DNA from: Candidatus Dadabacteria bacterium | GTDB lineage: Bacteria; Desulfobacterota_D; UBA1144; Nemesobacterales; UBA2774 | Direction: 5' to 3' | DNA length: 8,311 nt | Assembly (NCBI GenBank): GCA_003229065.1 | Contig: QIHJ01000263.1 | Location: forward strand, 1-8,311 | Shown here: piece by piece, positions 1 through 5,527 of the stretch | How positions within the stretch are numbered: position 1 is the stretch's first letter | How the letters are laid out: every line of letters begins with the position of its first letter | Translations under genes and position numbers: made by a program | Notes under the pieces: generated by a model | Databases searched by the model: none | What the model was told of the DNA's origin: nothing | The model's input: the letters and a program-made list of their open reading frames with translations, nothing else

Positions 1-404
1 TAGAGTATGAGCTCAGGATAGCCTCGGCTCATAGGACGCCCAATAAGGTCAAGAATTATGTTCAGAGCGCTGAAAGAAGGGGTATTGAAGTCATAATAGC
101 CGGAGCGGGCTGGGCGGCTCATCTGCCGGGGGTTGTGGCGGCTTATACTACGATACCTGTTATAGGAGTGCCGGTGGATTCCTCAGCGCTAAACGGCTTG
201 GACGCTCTGTTGTCTATCGTTCAGATGCCCCCAGGAATCCCGGTAGCCACTATGGCTATCGGAAAGGGCGGCGCCAGGAACGCGGCTTTATATGCAGCCT
301 CGATACTAGCTGTGAAGTATCCGGATATAAAGAAACAAATAAAAGAAGCCCGGAAACAGTTAGCCCGGAAGGTAGAAAGAGCAGCCAAAAAGTACGATAG
401 ATAA
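1..404 (+). CDS. purE: PurE, N5-carboxyaminoimidazole ribonucleotide mutase, 5' end cut off by window
   Basis: The reading frame is open from base 3 and gives 133 residues. PurE converts N5-CAIR to CAIR in cytoplasmic de novo purine synthesis. The visible hallmarks are S-A-H-R-T-P (fragment residues 8-13, with the catalytic-type His at base 30), A-G-A-G-x-A-A-H-L-P-G (33-43), P-V-I-G-V-P-V (52-58) and [12 protein letters not shown] (70-81). The last is typical of class I (bacterial mutase) PurE rather than class II AIR carboxylase. Compared with the E. coli enzyme, roughly 35 N-terminal residues, including the start, lie upstream of the window. One oddity is Trp at fragment residue 37, where the E. 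coli enzyme has Gly. The C-terminus is a Lys/Arg-rich helical tail. The stop is 16 bases before the next gene, so co-transcription with tsaC is likely. A purK partner is not visible. The identity is secure from the motifs. Confidence 0.96.
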   Translation, partial: EYELRIASAHRTPNKVKNYVQSAERRGIEVIIAGAGWAAHLPGVVAAYTTIPVIGVPVDSSALNGLDALLSIVQMPPGIPVATMAIGKGGARNAALYAASILAVKYPDIKKQIKEARKQLARKVERAAKKYDR

Positions 405-420
405 GCGAAGAACAGATTCT

Positions 421-1035
421 TTGACAGAAGTTATTAATTCTCATAACCCGGATTCAGGCAAAATGGCCGCCGATGTGCTAACCAGGGGCGGCGTGGTCGT
501 ATACCCGACTGAAACGCTTTACGGCATAGCTGCATCCGCTATGGATGAGGGTGCGGTGGACAGGGTATTCGAGATAAAGGGCAGACCCAAGGACATGGCA
601 ATACCGCTCCTTGTGAGAGATTTAAGCATGCTCTCCGAAGTCGTGGAGGTAAACTACATGGCCAGTGCTCTAGCCCGAAAATTCTGGCCGGGCGCGCTTA
701 CGCTTATACTGAAGGAAAGGGGCGTATTACCCAAGGTAATCATGGCAGGTACAGGGAAGGTAGCTGTAAGAATTTCAGGCCACGAGTTCGTAAAATCTCT
801 CTTTTATCATTTCAACCAGCCTATAACGTCCACTAGCGCAAACATAAGCGGCGGAAAAAATTTAACTCATTTCGACGATATACAAAGGGAGTTTAGCGGC
901 AGAGTTGACCTTATAATCGATTCTGGTAATATCCCACCGTCCAAGGGCTCTACAGTACTTGACATTACGGCAAATCCGCCTGCAATACTACGTCAGGGCG
1001 ATATAAAAGAAGAAAAGATTAAGGAGTATATTTGA
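421..1035 (+). CDS. tsaC: L-threonylcarbamoyladenylate synthase, TsaC/YrdC/Sua5 family (short form)
   Basis: The protein is 204 aa. The family condenses threonine, bicarbonate and ATP into threonylcarbamoyl-AMP, the donor for the t6A37 modification of ANN-decoding tRNAs, in the cytoplasm. Motifs seen are P-T-E-T-L-Y-G (29-35), K-x-R (K53, R55), W-P-G-A-L-T-L (89-95), S-T-S-A-N (137-141, carrying the S-x-N of the family's K-x-R/S-x-N signature), G-S-T-V-L-D (176-181) and L-R-Q-G (190-193). The length fits the single-domain form without the C-terminal Sua5 domain. I take the TTG at 421 as the start: the helix D-S-G-K-M-A-A-D-V-L (11-20), which normally precedes the P-T-E strand, would be cut by starting at the ATG at 463, and the 24 residues before V-V-V-Y-P-T-E match the spacing in E. 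coli TsaC. Only a weak purine stretch (about 407-412) serves as RBS. The gene follows purE by 16 bases and its stop overlaps the next start. Partners TsaB, TsaD and TsaE are not in the window. Confidence 0.93.
   Translation: MTEVINSHNPDSGKMAADVLTRGGVVVYPTETLYGIAASAMDEGAVDRVFEIKGRPKDMAIPLLVRDLSMLSEVVEVNYMASALARKFWPGALTLILKERGVLPKVIMAGTGKVAVRISGHEFVKSLFYHFNQPITSTSANISGGKNLTHFDDIQREFSGRVDLIIDSGNIPPSKGSTVLDITANPPAILRQGDIKEEKIKEYI
1021..1026 (+). promoter_or_regulatory. Shine-Dalgarno for the DUF1015 gene, inside the tsaC end
   Basis: A perfect AAGGAG lies 8 bases before the ATG at 1035. It favours that ATG over the in-frame TTG at 1032, which would be only 5 bases away. Because the SD lies in the last tsaC codons and the start overlaps the tsaC stop (TGATG), translational coupling is likely. 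Confidence 0.8.
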
Positions 1036-2261
1036 TGGCTACAGTTAAGGGTTTTAAGGCAATAAGATATAACCCGGAGAAGATACGGGATTTCGGTAAA
1101 GTGCTTGCGCCTCCATACGACGTGATAAACAAAGAGGAGCAGGAAGAGCTTTTTGAGAAAGACCCCCTTAACGTGGTGCGTCTAATACTGCCTAAGGGTG
1201 AAGGGGACTCTAAATACGAGCTTGCGGCCAAGACGTTCAGAGAATGGCTGGAAGAAGGCATACTGACGCAGGACGGCGAGGAATCGATATACCCCTACTA
1301 CCAGGAGTTTGAGGAGAAAGGGAGAAAGCTGACACGGAAAGGGTTTATAGCAAGGGTAAAGCTCGAGGATTTTTCAACAAAAACCATACTCCCCCACGAA
1401 AGGACATTCTCTAAGCATAAGCAGGACAGAATGAAGCTTACAACAGCATGCATTTCTAATATGAGCCCTGTTTTTTCAGTGTACTCGGACCCTGAAGCTA
1501 CAATAGAAAAAGCCATAGATATGGCAGTTTCCGGGGAGCCGATATTCGAAGTGGAGAGTGATGAAGGCGTGGTCAACAAGATGTGGCAGGTCTCGGACCC
1601 GGCCCTTCTAGAGCTGCTTAAAGAGACCATGGTGGAAAAAAGCTTACTTATAGCGGACGGGCATCACCGCTATGAAACGGCTCTTGAGTATAGGAATAAG
1701 AGGAGGGAGGACGCGGGAGAAGGGACGAGAACAGAGCCTTATGAATATGTGATGATGTTCCTCTCAAGAGGTGAAGACGAAGGTCTCGTTATTAACCCCA
1801 CTCATAGAGTAGTGAAAAACCTCGATGGACTTGCAGACCAAGAGCTTCTAGATAAGCTCGGAGATGAATTTGAGCTCAGGAAAATACCGTTTGACGAAGC
1901 TGTCTCGGGTATCGGGAACGATGAGTTTACGCTACTGCTGGGCGACCCAGAGCATGCGTACAGGGTTACTCCGAAACAGAGCACTCAAGAGCCCGGCAGA
2001 GGCCTTGGAGTTATCACGCTACATACAAATGTGTTCAACAAAATCATAGATGAAGAAAGCGCGGACATACTGTACTCGAAATATCTTGATGAAGCTGTGG
2101 AGCTTGTGAGATCGGGGGAATATAAGATTGCGTTTATACTGCCCGAGCTTAAGGCGGGAGATATCTTCGATGTTGTCTCAAGCGGAGACAGGATGCCCCA
2201 TAAAACCACTTATTTCTATCCTAAAATACTATCCGGACTAACGTTTAACCCGCTTTGGTAA
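1035..2261 (+). CDS. DUF1015 family protein (COG4198-like)
   Basis: The protein is 408 aa, cytoplasmic by appearance, with no signal peptide or membrane segment. Family-typical motifs are A-P-P-Y-D-V-I (25-31), H-E-R-T-F-S-K-H-K-Q-D-R (121-132), I-A-D-G-H-H-R-Y-E-T-A-L (206-217) and a C-terminal M-P-H-K-T-T-Y-F-Y-P-K-I-L-S-G-L (387-402). The paired His in D-G-H-H-R-Y and the H-E-R-T segment look like a catalytic or phosphate-binding centre. From memory, DUF1015 proteins are related to the ParB/sulfiredoxin-fold group that includes free-serine kinases, so an ATP- or ADP-dependent small-molecule kinase is possible, but nothing in the window proves a substrate. The start is the ATG at 1035, chosen for its SD and the TGATG overlap with tsaC; a TTG three bases upstream is the alternative. 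The gene is full length and ends the purE-tsaC run. The family call is strong and the function is open. Confidence 0.88.
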   Translation: MATVKGFKAIRYNPEKIRDFGKVLAPPYDVINKEEQEELFEKDPLNVVRLILPKGEGDSKYELAAKTFREWLEEGILTQDGEESIYPYYQEFEEKGRKLTRKGFIARVKLEDFSTKTILPHERTFSKHKQDRMKLTTACISNMSPVFSVYSDPEATIEKAIDMAVSGEPIFEVESDEGVVNKMWQVSDPALLELLKETMVEKSLLIADGHHRYETALEYRNKRREDAGEGTRTEPYEYVMMFLSRGEDEGLVINPTHRVVKNLDGLADQELLDKLGDEFELRKIPFDEAVSGIGNDEFTLLLGDPEHAYRVTPKQSTQEPGRGLGVITLHTNVFNKIIDEESADILYSKYLDEAVELVRSGEYKIAFILPELKAGDIFDVVSSGDRMPHKTTYFYPKILSGLTFNPLW

Positions 2262-2355
2262 CTATTGACAGCTATCCTCCTTTTTGTTGATTTATATACA
2301 GATTTGCATTATTAATTAGAGTGTCGTGCCGATCTAAACAAAACGGGAGGGCTGA
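2262..2355 (+). promoter_or_regulatory. Intergenic gap with possible lemA promoter
   Basis: This AT-rich 94-base gap lies between the DUF1015 stop and lemA. The best spaced sigma70-like pair is TTGATT (2287-2292), a 17-base spacer, and TATTAA (2310-2315), each matching four of six consensus bases. A perfect -35 hexamer TTGACA sits at 2265-2270, but no good -10 lies 16-18 bases downstream of it. No stem followed by a T-run is visible, so the preceding run has no clear intrinsic terminator and read-through into lemA cannot be excluded. Confidence 0.35.
2345..2350 (+). promoter_or_regulatory. Shine-Dalgarno of lemA
   Basis: GGGAGG lies 5 bases before the ATG at 2356. This is a strong ribosome binding site and fixes the lemA start just ahead of the hydrophobic N-terminus. 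Confidence 0.8.
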
Positions 2356-2913
2356 ATGAGCGGATTCCTCATATTACTCGTTATTGTAGTCATAGTAATC
2401 CTTGCCGCGGTAGGGATCTACAACGGATTAATCAGACTTAGAAACACCTCTGAGCAGGCATGGAGCGATGTGGACGTGCAGCTTAAGAGAAGATACGACC
2501 TGGTACCAAACCTGGTCGAGACCGTAAAGGGCTACGCCTCCCACGAAAAGGAGACTTTTGAAAAAGTGGTGCAGGCCAGGAACCAGGCCATGGGAGCGGC
2601 TTCCCCTGGGGACAAGGCTATGGCAGAGAATTTTCTCCAGTCGGCATTAAAGAGCCTGTTCGCACTGTCCGAAGCTTATCCTGAGCTAAAAGCCAACCAG
2701 AATTTCATCGAGCTTCAGGGTGAATTATCCGAGATCGAAGAGCATATACAGATGGCCAGGAGATATTATAACGCCGTCGTGAGAGACCTGAACACAAAGA
2801 TCGAATCCGTGCCGAGCAATATTGTCGCCAATATGTTCGGGTTTGAGAAGCGTGAATACTTCGAGCTTGACTCAACCGAAGAGAGAAAGGTCCCCGAAGT
2901 GAAATTCAGCTAA
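2356..2913 (+). CDS. lemA: LemA family membrane-anchored protein
   Basis: The protein is 185 aa, the usual LemA length. Residues 4-23 are one hydrophobic segment (an N-terminal anchor with a short Ser-Gly N-terminus), followed by the hallmark stretch N-T-S-E-Q-A-W-S-D-V-D-V-Q-L-K-R-R-Y-D-L (30-49), then V-P-N-L-V-E-T-V-K-G-Y (50-60). The helical body contains Y-P-E-L-K-A-N-Q-N-F (108-117) and A-R-R-Y-Y-N-A-V-V-R-D-L-N (134-146), and the C-terminal part has N-M-F-G-F (159-163). LemA proteins are single-pass membrane proteins with a helical-bundle domain; their biochemical role is poorly defined. The DUF2207 gene follows by 29 bases on the same strand, a neighbour often found with lemA, so the two likely form one operon and act together at the membrane. 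The start is supported by a strong SD. The family is certain and the function is not. Confidence 0.95.
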   Translation: MSGFLILLVIVVIVILAAVGIYNGLIRLRNTSEQAWSDVDVQLKRRYDLVPNLVETVKGYASHEKETFEKVVQARNQAMGAASPGDKAMAENFLQSALKSLFALSEAYPELKANQNFIELQGELSEIEEHIQMARRYYNAVVRDLNTKIESVPSNIVANMFGFEKREYFELDSTEERKVPEVKFS

Positions 2914-2942
2914 CCCCTAAGACCGCGCATTACCACAAAACG

Positions 2943-4634
2943 ATGCTAAAAAAAACTTTAACCATTAGCTTTTTCATTCTCTTATTCTTTATTACCGTTA
3001 CCGCGAGCTCTGAGGAGATATTAGATTTTAAAGCGGAGCTATACCTTAGCAGCGACGGAACACTAGTAGTGGAAGAGGAGATCGAATACGACTTTCAGCA
3101 CGCGCTACGCCACGGTATATACAGGGACATACCGTATAAATATAACTACGGATATAAGAAGCAGACTATAAAGCTCCACGTTGAGGAAGTCACAGATTTT
3201 AAGAGCGGGCCGTATCAGTACAATGTAAGTAAATCTGGGGACAGGGTGAATATCAGAATCGGTGACCCGGACACTAAGACTACTGGTGTCAACGGATACA
3301 GAATACAGTACTTCGTAGACGGAGCGATTGCCTACTTTGATGATTATGACGAGATATACTGGAACGTTACGGGTAATGAATGGAGGGTGCCTATAAGGCA
3401 CGCAAGCGCAAAAGTGTCTTTTGAAAACGGCGTTCCCGAGGGTGTTAAAGCCCTCTGTTACACGGGCTCTTACGGCTCTAAGAGTCAGGACTGCAAAATC
3501 AGAATAAACCCCGATTCGATTGAATTTGAGACCGTGAATAATCTCTATGCGGGTCAGGGGTTAACTACTGTAGTCGGCATGCCCAAGGGTGTTGTAGATG
3601 AGCCGTCGGCACTCTTCAAGCTAATCAGGCTGCTAATGGACAATTGGTATTTCGCGCTCCCGTTCGCAACACTGATTTCGCTCTATTACATATGGCGCTC
3701 CCGGGGTAAAGACCCCGAGGGAAGGGGCGTCATCGCCGTCAGATATGAACCGCCTGAAAACCTGACGCCCGCAGAAGCGGGGACGCTGATTGATGAGAGG
3801 GCCGGCATACTCGACATAAGCTCGACCGTGATCGATCTTGCTGTCAGAGGCTATATTAAAATAGAAGAGATAAAGAGCACAAAGTTTTACTTTTTTACCG
3901 ACAGGGATTACAAGCTCGTCAGAATAAAAGATAGCGAGGATGCTGATCTTAAAGCCCATGAGTCAAAGGTGCTGTCGGGAATCTTCGAGGGAAGCGGCGA
4001 GACTATGGTGTCTTCACTTAAAAACAAATTTTATAAAGAGCTTCCGGGGATTAAAAAAGCGCTATACAAAGAACTCATAGACAAGAGATACTTCCCGGCT
4101 AACCCAGAGAATGTAAGAAGAATCTACAAGTGGGCGGGGATAGGCATAATTATCATTTCATTTTTCCTTATGTCCAACTTCCCTCTCGGAGTTTCTCTGG
4201 GAATATCGGGAATTGTAATTCTGTTATTTGCCGGGCATATGCCGCGTAAAACCAGGAGGGGGACGTTACTTAACGAAGAGCTTCTGGGTTTCAGGGAGTT
4301 TATAGAGCGCGCGGAGGAGGACAGGATAAGAAGAATGGCTAAGGAGGACCCGACTCTCTTTGACAGAGTGCTACCGTATGCCCTGGTGTTCGGGCTTGAA
4401 GACAAGTGGGCGGACGCTTTCCGTGAAATGTATACCGAGCCACCTAATTGGTATTACTCCCCTTACTACGCAAATGCATTTTCTCCCAGCTTATTCGTAA
4501 ACGACCTGGGACGGAGTCTTAGCGTTATGCAGAGCACCCTTGCTTCGACCCCTAAACGATCCGGATCAAGCGGCCTCGGAGGTGGTGGGTCTAGCGGAGG
4601 AGGATTCGGCGGAGGAGGCGGGGGTTCGTGGTAG
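2943..4634 (+). CDS. DUF2207 domain membrane protein with Gly-rich C-terminal tail
   Basis: The protein is 563 aa. Residues 1-21 are a signal peptide (two Lys, a long hydrophobic stretch, then T-A-S-S-E-E). The extracytoplasmic part (about 25-230) begins with the family-typical S-D-G-T-L-V-V-E-E-E-I (37-47) and H-G-I-Y-R-D-I-P (58-65), and carries C172 and C184, which could form a disulfide. A membrane segment lies at about 235-251, followed by W-R-S-R-G-K-D-P-E-G, then a cytoplasmic-type domain (260-395), a hydrophobic pair (397-430), and E-E-L-L-G-F-R-E-F-I (445-454) with P-Y-A-L-V-F-G-L (478-485). The last 20 or so residues are almost all Gly/Ser and end in G-S-W. This order is standard for DUF2207 proteins next to lemA. 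No Shine-Dalgarno is visible before the ATG at 2943 and the frame upstream offers no other start codon, so translation may depend on lemA. The molecular role is unknown; a joint envelope function with LemA is inferred from position. Confidence 0.92.
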   Translation: MLKKTLTISFFILLFFITVTASSEEILDFKAELYLSSDGTLVVEEEIEYDFQHALRHGIYRDIPYKYNYGYKKQTIKLHVEEVTDFKSGPYQYNVSKSGDRVNIRIGDPDTKTTGVNGYRIQYFVDGAIAYFDDYDEIYWNVTGNEWRVPIRHASAKVSFENGVPEGVKALCYTGSYGSKSQDCKIRINPDSIEFETVNNLYAGQGLTTVVGMPKGVVDEPSALFKLIRLLMDNWYFALPFATLISLYYIWRSRGKDPEGRGVIAVRYEPPENLTPAEAGTLIDERAGILDISSTVIDLAVRGYIKIEEIKSTKFYFFTDRDYKLVRIKDSEDADLKAHESKVLSGIFEGSGETMVSSLKNKFYKELPGIKKALYKELIDKRYFPANPENVRRIYKWAGIGIIIISFFLMSNFPLGVSLGISGIVILLFAGHMPRKTRRGTLLNEELLGFREFIERAEEDRIRRMAKEDPTLFDRVLPYALVFGLEDKWADAFREMYTEPPNWYYSPYYANAFSPSLFVNDLGRSLSVMQSTLASTPKRSGSSGLGGGGSSGGGFGGGGGGSW

Positions 4635-4636
4635 GA

Positions 4637-5242
4637 CTACTCGGCCAGGAGCTCCACGATTTTTCTATCGATTGCACTATAAGCCCGGTCGGCGTCTTCA
4701 TTATCAGCGCTTTTATAAAACTCACCGCCGTCATGTACTAAGCGTATGATCCCATTCTTGTCTATTAAAAAAGTGGATGATGTATAGGAGCGTTTCTTAG
4801 CCTTAAGCCAGTAATTATTTATAACTTTCCAGTCGTTATCCTGAGCTATAGGGAAATCATAACCGAACTGTTTTGCTACACTTAATACAAGCTCTTCATC
4901 CATAGTCCTTTGAGACTTGGGGTGATGTATACCGATTATCCGAAGTCCGCGGTCTTTGTACTTTCGGTTAAATTCGACCAGAGAAGGCGCCGTGTTTTCA
5001 CAGAATGGACAGCCGACAAGCCAGAAGCGTATCAGTACCACATTGCCTCTGAGCTCCTCTATCTTAAGAGGCTTGGAGTTGAGCCAGATTAGCCCCGAAA
5101 GACCGGGAGCTTTCGTACCTATAAGCTCGAGACCTTCCACCGGCTTCCATTCAGCTCCTTCGGGTACTTTCTGGGTGTAAGCGTTTGTACACCAAAATAT
5201 TAGAAATAGAAGAACTACAGACCCTAACCTGATAGATTTCAT
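4637..5242 (-). CDS. Exported thioredoxin-fold protein, TlpA/DipZ-like, with CPFC motif
   Basis: The protein is 201 aa. Residues 1-21 look like a Sec signal peptide (K-S-I-R, then a hydrophobic core; likely cut after T-N-A). C18 is preceded by Trp, so a lipobox is unlikely. The mature part has the redoxin pattern E-E-L-R-G-N-V-V-L-I-R-F-W (62-74), the redox motif C78-P-F-C81, R-I-I-G-I-H-H-P (101-108), F-P-I-A-Q-D-N-D (130-137), and T-F-L-I-D-K-N-G-I-I-R (157-167), then H-D-G-G-E-F-Y. This matches the periplasmic TlpA-like group resembling the DipZ thioredoxin domain. Oddly, Ser155 sits where the cis-proline before this strand is expected. A thiol-disulfide exchange role outside the cytoplasm is likely, with unknown partners; a cytochrome c maturation role has no support from neighbours. 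The start is an ATG with an AAGGG SD 7 bases upstream. The stop faces that of the DUF2207 gene with two bases between them. Confidence 0.9.
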   Translation of the reverse strand: MKSIRLGSVVLLFLIFWCTNAYTQKVPEGAEWKPVEGLELIGTKAPGLSGLIWLNSKPLKIEELRGNVVLIRFWLVGCPFCENTAPSLVEFNRKYKDRGLRIIGIHHPKSQRTMDEELVLSVAKQFGYDFPIAQDNDWKVINNYWLKAKKRSYTSSTFLIDKNGIIRLVHDGGEFYKSADNEDADRAYSAIDRKIVELLAE

Positions 5243-5249
5243 TTAATTT

Positions 5250-5254
5250 CCCTT
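5250..5254 (-). promoter_or_regulatory. Shine-Dalgarno of the thioredoxin-like gene
   Basis: On the minus strand this reads AAGGG, 7 bases before the ATG whose complement is at 5240-5242. It supports that start, which also places the signal peptide at the N-terminus. Confidence 0.65.
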
Positions 5255-5275
5255 ACACAGTAATAACCATAAATA

Positions 5276-5281
5276 ATTATA
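5276..5281 (-). promoter_or_regulatory. Candidate -10 element for the thioredoxin-like gene
   Basis: On the minus strand this is a perfect TATAAT, 33 bases before the start codon. That would give a leader of about 27 bases holding the SD. The matching -35 region is poor: GGTTAA at 17 bases or TTAATA at 15 bases upstream. It may therefore be weak or activator-dependent. Confidence 0.45.
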
Positions 5282-5332
5282 CGCATTTTGTGACACTATT
5301 AACCCTTAAATATCATTCAGCCGCAGTCATAG

Positions 5333-5361
5333 TTGAATTACATATGTAATAGACTTAGAAT
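5333..5361 (+). promoter_or_regulatory. Candidate sigma70-type promoter of the hybrid kinase
   Basis: TTGAAT (5333-5338, four of six consensus) and TAGAAT (5356-5361, five of six) are separated by 17 bases, the ideal spacing. The start site would fall near 5368, leaving an untranslated leader of about 160 bases before the kinase ATG. The spacer is largely filled by a perfect 14-bp palindrome listed separately. A second TTAGAAT follows at 5374-5380 without an equally good -35. Confidence 0.5.
5337..5350. promoter_or_regulatory. Perfect 14-bp palindrome, possible operator
   Basis: ATTACATATGTAAT reads identically on both strands. It lies between the candidate -35 and -10 of the kinase promoter, overlapping the last two bases of the -35. 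Such a position fits a repressor dimer site. The sequence is AT-rich, so chance origin is possible, and no regulator gene is in the window. Confidence 0.4.
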
Positions 5362-5428
5362 AATAGTATGGGTTTAGAATCCGGGGTGATGTGACTTTTG
5401 AGATACGGGACACAGGGTGTGCGAGCTT

Positions 5429-5461
5429 CATTCTAATTATCTACATACACATTCTACTCAT
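5429..5461 (+). repeat. Imperfect direct repeat, 21-bp period, in the kinase leader
   Basis: CATTCTAATTAT (5429-5440) and CATTCTACTCAT (5450-5461) match at 10 of 12 positions, with the first seven identical. Start to start is 21 bp, two helical turns, so both copies face the same side of the DNA. They lie downstream of the candidate promoter and 67-99 bases before the kinase ATG. A tandem regulator-binding site is possible, and so is coincidence in AT-rich DNA. Confidence 0.3.
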
Positions 5462-5515
5462 AATGTCAGTAAAGGTTTACATCCTCTATTTTCGACCTGC
5501 GTTTCAACCCTGCCC

Positions 5516-5519
5516 GGAG
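5516..5519 (+). promoter_or_regulatory. Shine-Dalgarno of the hybrid kinase
   Basis: GGAG lies 8 bases before the ATG at 5528. An in-frame TGA at 5522-5524, two codons before that ATG, rules out any upstream start, so this SD and ATG fix the N-terminus. Confidence 0.75.
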
Positions 5520-5527
5520 CTTGAACA

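Noticed and set aside
256..444. Minus-strand open frame of 62 codons over the purE end
   Set aside because: It lies opposite strongly supported purE and tsaC coding sequence, with no family resemblance.
463..465. ATG inside tsaC as the true start
   Set aside because: It would remove the start of the helix that precedes the P-T-E strand in this family, and it has no better RBS than the TTG at 421.
1032..1034. TTG as the start of the DUF1015 gene
   Set aside because: It is in frame, but the ATG at 1035 is better spaced from AAGGAG (8 bases against 5) and is the stronger start codon.
2265..2270. Perfect TTGACA as the lemA -35 element
   Set aside because: No acceptable -10 hexamer lies 16-18 bases downstream, so it was kept only as a note within the intergenic entry.
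4631..4640. GTAG-GA-CTAC inverted repeat as a bidirectional terminator
   Set aside because: The stem is only 4 bp with a 2-base loop and no T-run on either side. It arises from the two facing TAG stop codons.
4540..4749. Plus-strand open frame spanning the convergent gene ends
   Set aside because: It overlaps the DUF2207 tail in another frame and the antisense of the thioredoxin-like gene. It is basic, low-complexity sequence with no RBS.
5180..5242. Lipoprotein signal on the thioredoxin-like protein (Cys18)
   Set aside because: The residue before the Cys is Trp, which does not fit a lipobox; a Sec signal peptide cut after T-N-A fits better.
5411..5421. CACA-GGG-TGTG hairpin in the kinase leader
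   Set aside because: The stem is 4 bp with mismatched flanks, too weak to call a terminator or riboswitch.
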